Positions 7,871 through 14,085 of a stretch of DNA of 16,113 nucleotides are shown here, in pieces; position 1 is the first letter of the stretch; every line of letters starts with the position of its first letter. Where the stretch lies: positions 1 through 16,113 of the forward strand of contig VGSX01000049.1 of assembly GCA_016874895.1 (NCBI GenBank). The letters run 5' to 3'. This DNA is from Deltaproteobacteria bacterium (lineage in GTDB: Bacteria; Desulfobacterota; Desulfobaccia; Desulfobaccales; Desulfobaccaceae). A program made the translations under genes and the position numbers. The notes below the pieces were generated by a model. That model ran no database searches and had not been told where the DNA came from. It was given only the letters and a program-made list of their open reading frames with translations.

Positions 7871-8241
7871 GCGCTTTCCCTCTCGAGGGGTCCCCGCCCC
7901 AGATCCAGCACTATTGAGCAGAAGCGCACCTGGAAGAACTTCTTGAACGTCTTGTACGAGCGTTCCCGGGGCCAGCAGGCCTCGTCCGTGCACCAGGCAA
8001 AGAGTTCGTTGGCAAACAGAGGGGCGAAGTGCCGCCTGAGCCAGGTCTTAGGGTCGGCGTCCGTCTCCGGGATGAGATAGACCGTCCCCTCCTCGCCCAG
8101 GTCCGCCAGGGTCAGGTCCGGGAGGCCATCCGGGCACCCCCTGGCCCATTCCAGGTAAGCCGCGGCAGGTTCCAGCACCACCTCGGCCCGGTTCACCGCA
8201 GGCAGATCATGGCCTGCCTCACCCTTGCTCCCCCGGCTCAC
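7867..8241 (-). CDS. Unrecognised 124-residue protein between hsdM and hsdS
   Basis: The gene starts at GTG 8241, overlapping the hsdM stop as GTGA, with GGAGG 7 nt upstream. It ends by overlapping the hsdS start as ATGA, so it must be translated as part of the operon. The protein is soluble and rich in aromatic and acidic residues, with no signal peptide or membrane segment. Visible landmarks are the central TVYLIPETD, LFANELFAWCTDEACWP and the C-terminal KTFKKFFQVRF. Its size and position are right for a restriction-alleviation, assembly or anti-toxin-like partner, but no catalytic motif supports any of these. I do not recognise a named domain. That it is a real gene is nearly certain from its overlaps and ribosome binding site. 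Confidence 0.88.
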   Translation of the reverse strand: MSRGSKGEAGHDLPAVNRAEVVLEPAAAYLEWARGCPDGLPDLTLADLGEEGTVYLIPETDADPKTWLRRHFAPLFANELFAWCTDEACWPRERSYKTFKKFFQVRFCSIVLDLGRGPLERESA

Positions 8242-10250
8242 GCCGTCACCTCCGCCAGCATCCCGGCGATGTCCTGTTCGATGCTCCTGAGGTCCGCCTC
8301 GATCTCCGCCAGGGGCCGGGGTGGGGTGTATTGGTAGAAATAACGGTTGAAGTTGATCTCGTAGCCCACCCTGGTCTTGGCGTGATCCACCCAGGCGTCG
8401 GGCACGTGGGGCAGGACCTCCCGCCGCAGATATTCGCTCACGTCCTCCTTGAGGGGCACGTTTTCGTAATCCCGCAGCTCGGGGTCGGGCTCGGGGTGGC
8501 CCTTGCTGTCAGTGCAGACGTCCGCGGTTTCGTCCCGCTCGGACAGCGCCGCCAGGATCGCCTTGAACAGCGGGGCCGGAACTGCTACCCCGGCCTTCCG
8601 GAAGGTCGCCTTCGCCATGGCGGAAAATTTCTCCCGATTTTTCACCTCCCCATGGGGGGCCAAGCCAGCCAGCGCGGCAAGTATGCCCTCCTGGAACTCC
8701 AGCCCCTGGGCGATCTCCGCCTGGGCCGCCTTGGACTCCGCCCGCTTCTTGCTGGCGGCGAGTTTCTGGAAGGCCGGGGTCTGTTCCAGCTGCGCCAGGC
8801 GCTCCGGGGTCACGGCGAAGTTGAGTTTCAAGGGCCGTTCCACGGTGAGCCGCTGATACCCGAAATCCCGGTTGTCGAAGAGCCGGACGTATTCGTTTTC
8901 TTGTAGCGCGCCATAGAGGCGGGTGATTTCCCGGCCCTGGTCCTCACAGACTTCGTGGCGCTTGTTGCCCAGGCTTTTGCGCATCTTCTTGAAAAAGCCG
9001 GTGCCGTCCACCAGTTGAATCTTGCCCCGGCGCGCCGGCTCTTTGCGGTTGGTGACGATCCAGAGGTAGGTATAGATGCCGGTGTTGTAGAACAGCTGAT
9101 CCGGCAGGGCCACGATGGCCTCGAGCCAGTCGTTTTCGATGATCCACCGGCGAATTTCGCTCTCACCGGAGCCCGCCGCGCCGGTGAACAGGGGCGAGCC
9201 GTTGAAGACGATCCCCAGGCGGGTGCCGCCTTCCTTGGGATCCTTCATCTTGCTGATCATGTGCTGGAGGAAGAGCAGCGAACCGTCGTTAATGCGGGGC
9301 AGGCCGGCGCCGAAACGGCCGCCGAAGCCTTGTTCCTGGTGCTCCCGGCGGATGGCCTGCTCCTGGGGCTTCCATTCCACCCCGAAAGGCGGATTAGCCA
9401 GCATGTAGTCGAACCGGTGCCGGGGAAAACGGTCGTCCGTGAAGCTGTCGCCAAAGGCAATGTGCTCAATCTCCTGGCCTTTGATCATCATGTCCGAGCC
9501 GCAGATGGCATAGGCCTGGGCGTTGTAGTCCTGGCCGAAAACCGTGAGAAGGGCGTCGGGGTTGAGCTTGCGGAGGTATTCCTCGGCCACCGAGAGCATG
9601 CCGCCCGTACCGCAGGCCGGATCGTAGAGGGTTTTGACAATGCCCTTGGTGGTCAGCACCTCGGTGTCCGGCAGGAAAAGGAGGTTCACCATGAGGCGGA
9701 TGACTTCCCGGGGGGTGAAGTGGTCGCCCGCCTCTTCGTTGGAGGCCTCGTTGAACCGCCGGATGAGTTCCTCGAAGATGTAACCCATCTGGATGTTGGG
9801 CACCTGGTCGGGGTGCAGGTCGATATCACAGAACCGGGAGACGATGAGGTAAAGACGGTCGGCTTTGTCCAGCTTGGCGATATGTTCCTCGAATCCGAAG
9901 TGGTCGATGATCTCCCGAGCGCGGGTGGAGAAGCCCTTCATGTAGTAAGTGAGGTTGGCGGCGATGTTGTTGGGATCGCCCTTGAGCTTCTCAAAGGTAA
10001 AGCGGCTGGTGTTATAGAAGGGGACGCCGGAGACCCGGCACAAGATAGGCTCCACGTTTTTGACCTTGCCGCCCTGAAGAGTTTTGAGCTTGCTGAGGAC
10101 CTCGTCTTTGGTGGGCTCCAGGACGCAGTCAAGCCGCCGCAGGACGGTCATGGGGAGCATGACGTCCTTATACTGGTTGGGACGGTAGGGCCCGCGCAGC
10201 AGGTCTGCCACCGACCAGATGAAACTGACTTTCTCGCTGAAATTATTCAT
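8238..10250 (-). CDS. hsdM: Type I restriction system N6-adenine methyltransferase, M subunit
   Basis: HsdM transfers a methyl group from S-adenosylmethionine to adenine N6 in the target chosen by HsdS. It protects host DNA and forms the core that HsdR joins. The 670-residue product has an N-terminal helical HsdM domain (about 1-150), the conserved FTPREV (178-183), AdoMet-binding motif I DPACGTGG (210-217) and catalytic motif IV NPPFG (286-290), the gamma-class order. The C-terminal end DLRSIEQDIAGMLAEVTA is probably the coil that contacts HsdS. ATG 10250 is chosen because family homology starts there; the longer frame back to 10394 overlaps the regulator gene. It lies 29 nt behind the Xre-type regulator. 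Confidence 0.95.
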   Translation of the reverse strand: MNNFSEKVSFIWSVADLLRGPYRPNQYKDVMLPMTVLRRLDCVLEPTKDEVLSKLKTLQGGKVKNVEPILCRVSGVPFYNTSRFTFEKLKGDPNNIAANLTYYMKGFSTRAREIIDHFGFEEHIAKLDKADRLYLIVSRFCDIDLHPDQVPNIQMGYIFEELIRRFNEASNEEAGDHFTPREVIRLMVNLLFLPDTEVLTTKGIVKTLYDPACGTGGMLSVAEEYLRKLNPDALLTVFGQDYNAQAYAICGSDMMIKGQEIEHIAFGDSFTDDRFPRHRFDYMLANPPFGVEWKPQEQAIRREHQEQGFGGRFGAGLPRINDGSLLFLQHMISKMKDPKEGGTRLGIVFNGSPLFTGAAGSGESEIRRWIIENDWLEAIVALPDQLFYNTGIYTYLWIVTNRKEPARRGKIQLVDGTGFFKKMRKSLGNKRHEVCEDQGREITRLYGALQENEYVRLFDNRDFGYQRLTVERPLKLNFAVTPERLAQLEQTPAFQKLAASKKRAESKAAQAEIAQGLEFQEGILAALAGLAPHGEVKNREKFSAMAKATFRKAGVAVPAPLFKAILAALSERDETADVCTDSKGHPEPDPELRDYENVPLKEDVSEYLRREVLPHVPDAWVDHAKTRVGYEINFNRYFYQYTPPRPLAEIEADLRSIEQDIAGMLAEVTA

Positions 10251-10279
10251 AATCAAGCCTGTACTCAAGACCTGCAGAT

Positions 10280-10507
10280 TCAGCCGAGAACGCCATGGGG
10301 CAGAATCAGCTTTCCTTGTTCGATCATGCCGGCGCAGAAATTGTTGAACTGGGCCTTGCCCAGCTTGGAAGGTCGAACCTGCCCGTTTTCCCACCGGTTA
10401 ATCGTGGCGTAGCTGACCCCCAAGGCCCGGGCCAAATCCTCTTGACTTAAGGCCAGCTGCCGGCGCACGTCCTTGACCAGGGCTGGGTAGTCTCGGTTTT
10501 CTTTCAT
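10280..10507 (-). CDS. Xre-family helix-turn-helix regulator (75 aa)
   Basis: This small DNA-binding protein carries an HTH_3 fold across most of its length: LSQEDLARALGVSYATINRWENGQ is the helix-turn-helix. RPSKLGKAQFNNF follows, a tail shared with Xre proteins found beside DNA methylases. ATG 10507 is preferred because the upstream alternative (10540) adds residues unlike the family and has no ribosome binding site. As first gene of the leftward operon it may act like a C (controller) protein, timing methylase and nuclease expression when the island enters a new host. That regulatory role is inferred from position. A near-palindrome at 10561-10572 is a candidate operator. Confidence 0.88.
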   Translation of the reverse strand: MKENRDYPALVKDVRRQLALSQEDLARALGVSYATINRWENGQVRPSKLGKAQFNNFCAGMIEQGKLILPHGVLG

Positions 10508-10560
10508 AAGTCCAAAACCTTTCTGGCGGGGGGCCACCATGGGGAACAGCGCCGCCGAAA

Positions 10561-10572
10561 TAGCATATGTTA
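10561..10572. promoter_or_regulatory. Near-palindrome upstream of the restriction operon
   Basis: TAGCATATGTTA is palindromic except for one base pair and lies 54 bp before the regulator start. On the minus strand, TTGATC followed by 18 bp and TAACAT may be the promoter, in which case the palindrome overlaps the -10 and could be the autoregulatory site of the Xre protein. Confidence 0.35.
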
Positions 10573-10710
10573 TTGCAAGTGTAAGGATAAGATCAAGAGA
10601 AAAGTAATATTGAACTTGATATTGAGCTTGCCCGGATGATCAAGGCTCGTTGGAAACCCTGCCCATACTGCGGAAATCAAGGGGAGTATTTGCTTACTGG
10701 GGGTGGAACT

Positions 10711-10733
10711 GGGGGCCAGTTTTTCCGGCCCCC
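10711..10733. other. GC-rich hairpin in the gap before the restriction operon
   Basis: GGGGGCC (10711-10717) and GGCCCCC (10727-10733) form a perfect 7-bp stem with a 9-nt loop. There is no T-run after it on either strand. It lies just downstream of the leftward 58-residue gene and could slow or end transcription, but a standard intrinsic terminator is not shown. The rest of 10573-10757 contains nothing else that I can support. Confidence 0.3.
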
Positions 10734-10757
10734 GGCCAGACGGTTTTACTCAGTCTT

Positions 10758-10934
10758 TCAGGCGGTCTGGTTGATCAGGACCAAGCGGCAGTTACCGCCC
10801 CGGTGGAGGCAGCTCTCCAGGCAGTATAGGGGTTGTCCGGCCTCGAAGGCCCGGCCCGTGAAGCTCTCTTTCGGCCAGGAGAGGCGCCGCCGGCACTGAG
10901 GACACCGAAACCGGTAAACCGGGATGCTTTTCAT
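10758..10934 (-). CDS. Small cysteine-rich zinc-ribbon-like protein (58 aa)
   Basis: The frame starts at ATG 10934, immediately after the stop codon of the gene before it, with GGAGG 5 nt upstream inside that gene. It encodes 58 residues beginning MKSIPVYRFRCPQC. Cysteines at 11 and 14 (CPQC), 38, 42 and 49, with H44, suggest a zinc-binding knuckle. The layout loosely recalls phage Com-type small zinc proteins, but the match is not close enough to name it. The strong ribosome binding site and butted junction show that it is co-translated with its neighbour. Function unknown; nucleic-acid binding is the natural guess. Confidence 0.65.
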   Translation of the reverse strand: MKSIPVYRFRCPQCRRRLSWPKESFTGRAFEAGQPLYCLESCLHRGGNCRLVLINQTA

Positions 10935-11132
10935 TTACGCCTCCGGCCGCATCATGCCCCTGCACACCGGGCAGGTGATGGTTTCTCCCAGCCATTTACC
11001 GGGGAAGTAGATATGAAAATTCTCGCACCGGTACATGACGGTGCAGACCATTAGTTTCTCCCGGGCCTTGGCGATGACGTCCGGGTTTTCTCTGGCAAAT
11101 TTTTCGATAAGTTCGATATCATGCTGGTACAT
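10935..11132 (-). CDS. Small zinc-ribbon-like protein (65 aa)
   Basis: From ATG 11132 (GAAGG 6 nt upstream) the product is 65 residues. A charged N-terminal helix (about 4-28, IELIEKFARENPDVIAKAREK) is followed by a cysteine module: C36 in YRCENFH and C54-P-V-C57 in TCPVCRGMM, with C30 as a further possible ligand. This fits a compact zinc ribbon with a long central beta hairpin. Starts at 11138 (ATG) and 11147 (TTG) are possible but lack suitable spacing. It sits between the sigma-like gene and the 58-residue protein, all leftward. I do not recognise the family. Confidence 0.68.
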   Translation of the reverse strand: MYQHDIELIEKFARENPDVIAKAREKLMVCTVMYRCENFHIYFPGKWLGETITCPVCRGMMRPEA

Positions 11133-11150
11133 GGTCATCCTTCCCAATAA

Positions 11151-11198
11151 GGGCTTTAGCCCGGGCCACTCTGGGGGTTCCGGCCCCAGATGGCCCGG
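11151..11198. other. Long GC-rich stem-loop between two leftward genes
   Basis: CCGGGCCA (11161-11168) pairs with TGGCCCGG (11191-11198), and directly inside it TCTGGGG (11170-11176) pairs with CCCCAGA (11184-11190). This gives 15 bp with one bulged base and a 7-nt loop. A second small hairpin, GGGCT/AGCCC (11151-11162), shares two bases with the first, so the two compete. On the minus strand the second is followed by TTATT. It may be an attenuator or partial terminator between the 230-residue gene and the zinc-ribbon pair. Confidence 0.5.
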
Positions 11199-11204
11199 CC
11201 TGGT

Positions 11205-11897
11205 TCAGGCCGCCGCCATGGCCCCCAGCCAATCGTTGCCGGCGTTATGCCGCCAGGTGTCCTCATAGCCGGGGCCTTCGCCGTCAACATTAGAAACGGT
11301 GAAACCGCGCAGCCTGCTCTGGCTCTGGATGTAGGTGGCCATGAAACCGTAGGCCTTGAAGAACATGAATTTGCGCTCCTGGTACCTGGGATGGCCGGAG
11401 AGTTCCAGCAGCCGCATGACGCCTTCCTGGATCAGGTCCTGGGCCTCGATGTACCAGGGGATCCTGTCCTTGAATTTACGCTGGTAGATGAAGCGCACCA
11501 TCCGGTAGGCCGCCTCGGCATCGAACTCAGTCAAAGACGTGCAGACGGTTCGTTTATTATAATCCACGATGAAATAGCCCCGGGCCAAGCTCGCCTTGGC
11601 CACCTTCTGATTGCAGCTAAAATGGACCATCACACCTTCGATGGTGTTGATGTCCTCGGGAATGGGGATAGTCTCCCGCTCCCTGCCCAGGTCCACCGGG
11701 CCGTCAACAAATCCCCGCTTCGGAGGGATGCCCTTTTTCAGGTAATCAATGATGTAGTAGCCGCGCTTTTCGGCGGTAACAGCGGTCATGTAAGGGCAAT
11801 TAGTGAGCCGCATAATGTCCTTGCGAGTCATCCCGGCCACCGGAATTACTTCGCACTCACGCTTGGGCCAGCCAACCATCCGGATTTCTGTTTTCAT
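11205..11897 (-). CDS. 230-residue protein with sigma-region-2-like segment and internal repeat
   Basis: ATG 11897 has GGAGG about 8 nt upstream. Residues 129-195 (AYRMVRFIYQ..., DLIQEGVMRLLEL at 154-166, AYGFMATYIQSQSR at 182-195) resemble sigma factor region 2, in which DLIQEG is the most conserved helix. No sigma region 4 is evident. The first half holds two copies of a short module aligned without gaps: the cysteines C34 and C95 each lie 11 residues before RGYYIIDYLKKG (45-56) and RGYFIVDYNKRT (106-117). These could be two degenerate helix-turn-helix units. The protein may be a phage- or island-type transcription factor, or only structurally similar to sigma factors. It probably heads the small leftward cluster with the two zinc-ribbon proteins. 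The family is not recognised with certainty. Confidence 0.75.
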   Translation of the reverse strand: MKTEIRMVGWPKRECEVIPVAGMTRKDIMRLTNCPYMTAVTAEKRGYYIIDYLKKGIPPKRGFVDGPVDLGRERETIPIPEDINTIEGVMVHFSCNQKVAKASLARGYFIVDYNKRTVCTSLTEFDAEAAYRMVRFIYQRKFKDRIPWYIEAQDLIQEGVMRLLELSGHPRYQERKFMFFKAYGFMATYIQSQSRLRGFTVSNVDGEGPGYEDTWRHNAGNDWLGAMAAA

Positions 11898-12013
11898 TTC
11901 GTGCCCTCCATTAAGTAAAAAAGTTATTTGTACTTATGGAAGGTGCACGCAATATGCCTAACTATGCGCTATTACATATAATTAAGGATAGGCAAAACAT
12001 TGGTCTATTAATG

Positions 12014-12066
12014 AGTTACGTAAGTTACATTACGATTATACCGACCATTTACAATACGCCATTTAC
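12014..12066. repeat. Short direct repeats in the AT-rich gap (11898-12104)
   Basis: AGTTAC occurs at 12014-12019 and 12023-12028, 9 bp apart. CCATTTAC occurs at 12045-12052 and 12059-12066, 14 bp apart, each followed by an AATAC-containing tail. A consensus -10-like TATAAT (minus strand, 12040-12035) lies between the two sets, with no recognisable -35 at the right distance. An activator-dependent promoter for the 230-residue gene is possible. Nothing else is evident in this gap. Confidence 0.35.
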
Positions 12067-12104
12067 CAATACAATTATTTATACTTAGGTTATGGTTGTT
12101 ACTT

Positions 12105-13679
12105 TTAAAAAAACCTTTTGCGTAATACGTAGTTGGAATTACGCAGTACAAATTGCTTGACCCACTGTGAGTCAAAGTATAAGTAATTGCACTGGGTTAC
12201 AGTCGCGCAAACCGGCAACATCGGTCTTCTTATTAACTCAAGTTTCGCACCCCTGCATGGGTGAAAAGTGGTTGAAAGTACTGGTGAAGCGTTGAGATAA
12301 GCCCGAAACTGTGGTTCTGGATCACAAAATTGGGCCAGAGTGTTTAAAACGGTTTTCAGGAAAGCGGCGAGGTATTGCCACAACCGCTCCAAGTAAGTGA
12401 GCTTCCCGGTCTCTTCTTCCATTTGGCGGAAGAGGTCGCCGATAGTTTGGGAGCGCTCATCATGCTCCTGGAGGTAGGCCAGCAAGCTGTAACGGAAAAA
12501 GGCCTGGGTGACGGAGTAAACCTGGGCCGCGAAGGAGCGCCCCTGCTCCTGGCCCAACCCCAGTCGCTGCTTGGCTTCTTTGAAAAAGACCTCGATGGCC
12601 CAACGGCCCAGATACTTTTTCACCACTTCGGCCGCGGTCAGGGTCAGGTCGGTGGTGAAAAACGCGGCCCACGGCGGCTCCGCCTCGACCTTGCCGCCAG
12701 GCAGGGTTTCCAGGTCAGGTTCTTTATACCCTTTGGTAAAGATGATGGCGCCTGGCAAGCCGTTGCCGCAGTCAACCGGCACCCGGATGAGAGAAAGCCC
12801 CAAGGCCGCGGCCTTGACCAGGCAGTGTTTGTGGACCTGATAGAGTTGGTCCAGGGTATATCCGGTTCCGTGCCAATAATAGAGCGTACGGTCCCGCTTC
12901 AAGCGGCCGATGACGTGAAGGCTCAAGTCTTTAACATCCTGGCAGAATTTGGGAGAAGTAAACCAGGCGTCCACCAGCAGGTAAGGGGCTGAAATACCCT
13001 GGGCCAGGGCGGCCTTGAGCATCTTCAGGGCCAAGGCCGGTTTAGTCAACGTCCCGGCCTCCTTCAGGCGCCGGGCCAAATCTCCCCTGGTCTTGCGAGG
13101 CTGGGCCTCGGGAGCCTCCGCCGGGGCGGTTTGGGAGAAATGATGGCCGAAGTTCACGGGATAGAAATTCCGGGGGGTCAGCAATCCCAGGGTCAGGAGC
13201 TCATAGCCCTTTACAACCTTCCTCTGGGAGTGGTCATAAACGAAACTCAGGTTTTCCAAGCGCTTGCCCCGCTTGGGGAGTGCAGAGGTATCCAAGATCA
13301 GGCAGTTTTCCTCGGCGGTTTGGGACCATTTGAGCCGCCGCCCCAGAAGGGCCAGGAAGCGCCGGTAAAAAGGCCCCCAACTCCATTCGGCCTTCTTGAA
13401 GCGGTAGAAGGAATCTTTTTGGGCCTGAACCATGAACTTGAAAGGTCGCTGGAGCAGGTCATGGACGGTTTTGATATGCAGGAACACCAGGTTGGTGAGA
13501 ACAAAGAGGAGATGCACGGGGCGAAAGCCTTCGTACTTGCGGATACCGGCTCCGGTCAGATGGCTTTGGATATGCAGCACAGCAAACAGTTCCTTGATCC
13601 TCAACTCCAGGTCGGCCCGGAAATTTTTCAGGACCGTTTCGATTTGCCCTTGAAAGCGAGCGAGTTTCCTGTTATGCAA
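12105..13679 (-). CDS. IS4-family DDE transposase
   Basis: The enzyme cuts and rejoins the IS ends by the RNase-H-like DDE chemistry. Residues visible: D130 (LILDTSALPKRG), D237 (LLVDAWFTS), and E363 inside the IS4 signature Y356-x2-R359-x3-E363-x6-K370 (YLGRWAIEVFFKEAK). The start is TTG 13679, with AAGGAG 7 nt upstream. The IS ends exactly after codon 481, and no stop codon lies within it. Translation continues for 43 residues through the target duplication and flanking DNA to a stop at 12105-12107. The core is complete, so the enzyme is probably active unless the foreign tail interferes. It is the only gene of the element. Confidence 0.93.
   Translation of the reverse strand: MHNRKLARFQGQIETVLKNFRADLELRIKELFAVLHIQSHLTGAGIRKYEGFRPVHLLFVLTNLVFLHIKTVHDLLQRPFKFMVQAQKDSFYRFKKAEWSWGPFYRRFLALLGRRLKWSQTAEENCLILDTSALPKRGKRLENLSFVYDHSQRKVVKGYELLTLGLLTPRNFYPVNFGHHFSQTAPAEAPEAQPRKTRGDLARRLKEAGTLTKPALALKMLKAALAQGISAPYLLVDAWFTSPKFCQDVKDLSLHVIGRLKRDRTLYYWHGTGYTLDQLYQVHKHCLVKAAALGLSLIRVPVDCGNGLPGAIIFTKGYKEPDLETLPGGKVEAEPPWAAFFTTDLTLTAAEVVKKYLGRWAIEVFFKEAKQRLGLGQEQGRSFAAQVYSVTQAFFRYSLLAYLQEHDERSQTIGDLFRQMEEETGKLTYLERLWQYLAAFLKTVLNTLAQFCDPEPQFRAYLNASPVLSTTFHPCRGAKLELIRRPMLPVCATVTQCNYLYFDSQWVKQFVLRNSNYVLRKRFF
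12118..12145 (-). terminator. Weak terminator-like hairpin at the transposase 3' end
   Basis: On the minus strand TGCGTAAT pairs with ATTACGCA (8 bp), followed by AAAGG and seven T (down to about 12108). The AT-rich stem and the spacer before the T-run make this a weak candidate. It lies in the DNA beyond the IS end. Confidence 0.3.
12230..12236 (+). repeat. Target-site duplication, left copy
   Basis: TTATTAA directly abuts the left inverted repeat and matches 13821-13827 exactly. Its AT-rich, nearly palindromic character suggests some target preference. Confidence 0.8.
12237..12251 (+). repeat. Left terminal inverted repeat of the IS
   Basis: The 15 bases are the exact reverse complement of 13806-13820 and would be one transposase binding end. 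They also encode the residues GAKLE of the transposase on the minus strand. Confidence 0.9.
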
Positions 13680-13682
13680 GGG

Positions 13683-13749
13683 AAGGCTCCTTTTGTGTGG
13701 TTTTCGTTAATGATTTCGCAATCTTAACTTACCACAAATCTGGAGCCTT
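13683..13749 (-). promoter_or_regulatory. Inverted repeat covering the transposase ribosome binding site
   Basis: AAGGCTCC (13683-13690 on +) and GGAGCCTT (13742-13749) are perfect complements. Inner segments TTTGTGTGGT and ACCACAAA pair almost fully, giving a long hairpin in any RNA that enters from outside the IS. The downstream arm contains the Shine-Dalgarno of the transposase. Several IS elements use such a structure to block expression from read-through transcripts; here the function is inferred. Confidence 0.5.
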
Positions 13750-13805
13750 TTCCATTTTATTGAGTAGTTTTTAAAGTAAAAATAAGTAATTATCCTCTGT
13801 TACTT

Positions 13806-13820
13806 GGTGCGAAACTTGAG
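13806..13820 (+). repeat. Right terminal inverted repeat of the IS
   Basis: The 15 bases are the exact reverse complement of 12237-12251. This end lies upstream of the transposase gene. Confidence 0.9.
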
Positions 13821-13827
13821 TTATTAA
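13821..13827 (+). repeat. Target-site duplication, right copy
   Basis: TTATTAA directly follows the right inverted repeat and matches 12230-12236 exactly. Confidence 0.8.
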
Positions 13828-14040
13828 GCAACGTACCCGAGACATTCAAATTCTTTGTGAACCGGCGATTGCGGGCTGGGATTTTTGCAGAGATCTTCCA
13901 GGGTTCCTGAGAGACCTTGCACCTAGTGCAATGAAGTTTTTTGAACGGGGTATCAGTAGGGTAATCTTGGGGTTGCAGGGTGTGGAGAGTAATCGAAGTT
14001 AAAAATGGGGCGAAAAAATTCTGGAAATCTCAACCCGTTT
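13828..14040. other. Non-coding stretch right of the IS
   Basis: No reading frame of credible length or composition was found on either strand. The only marked element is TTGCAC-CTA-GTGCAA (13917-13931), a 6-bp inverted repeat with a 3-nt centre that could bind a dimeric protein. Joining 12229 to 13821 (removing the IS and one duplication) does not restore an obvious gene. Confidence 0.4.
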
Positions 14041-14071
14041 AAAATAGGCGAGGCCTTTCTTCGACCTCGCC
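14041..14071 (-). terminator. Intrinsic terminator of the XerC/D-like recombinase gene
   Basis: On the minus strand GGCGAGG (14071-14065) pairs with CCTCGCC (14053-14047) across an 11-nt loop and is followed by TATTTT. It begins 14 nt after the recombinase stop codon. Another inverted repeat, TGATA/TATCA, sits between the two. Confidence 0.7.
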
Positions 14072-14085
14072 CTGATAGCCGGTTA

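Larger units (their letters stand above)
12237..13820 (-). mobile_element. Complete IS4-family insertion sequence, 1584 bp
   Basis: Perfect 15-bp terminal inverted repeats, CTCAAGTTTCGCACC at 12237-12251 and its complement at 13806-13820, enclose a single transposase gene. The 7-bp sequence TTATTAA lies directly outside both ends (12230-12236 and 13821-13827), the footprint of insertion by target duplication. A subterminal CACCC/GGGTG hairpin is near the left end. Intact ends and duplication suggest a fairly recent insertion. The element lands in non-coding DNA. Confidence 0.92.

Noticed and set aside
10251..10394. Longer HsdM start at 10394
   Set aside because: The added 48 residues are out-of-frame regulator-gene sequence with no family similarity. 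ATG 10250 begins at the conserved HsdM N-terminus.
8955..10412. Plus-strand open frame of 485 codons
   Set aside because: It lies antisense to hsdM, whose AdoMet and NPPFG motifs are intact. No domain or ribosome binding site supports the plus frame.
10636..10899. Plus-strand frame starting with a CPYCGNQGEYLL zinc-ribbon-like stretch
   Set aside because: The first 20 or so residues look protein-like, but it lacks a ribosome binding site, turns into arginine-rich low-quality sequence, and overlaps the better supported 58-residue gene. It may be a gene remnant; not called.
12014..12066. CRISPR array
   Set aside because: The repeats are 6-8 bp with short, unequal spacing and only two copies each. 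No Cas gene is present.
13828..14040. Gene disrupted by the IS
   Set aside because: Rejoining the flanks without the IS and one duplication gives stops in all frames within short distance. The insertion lies in non-coding DNA.
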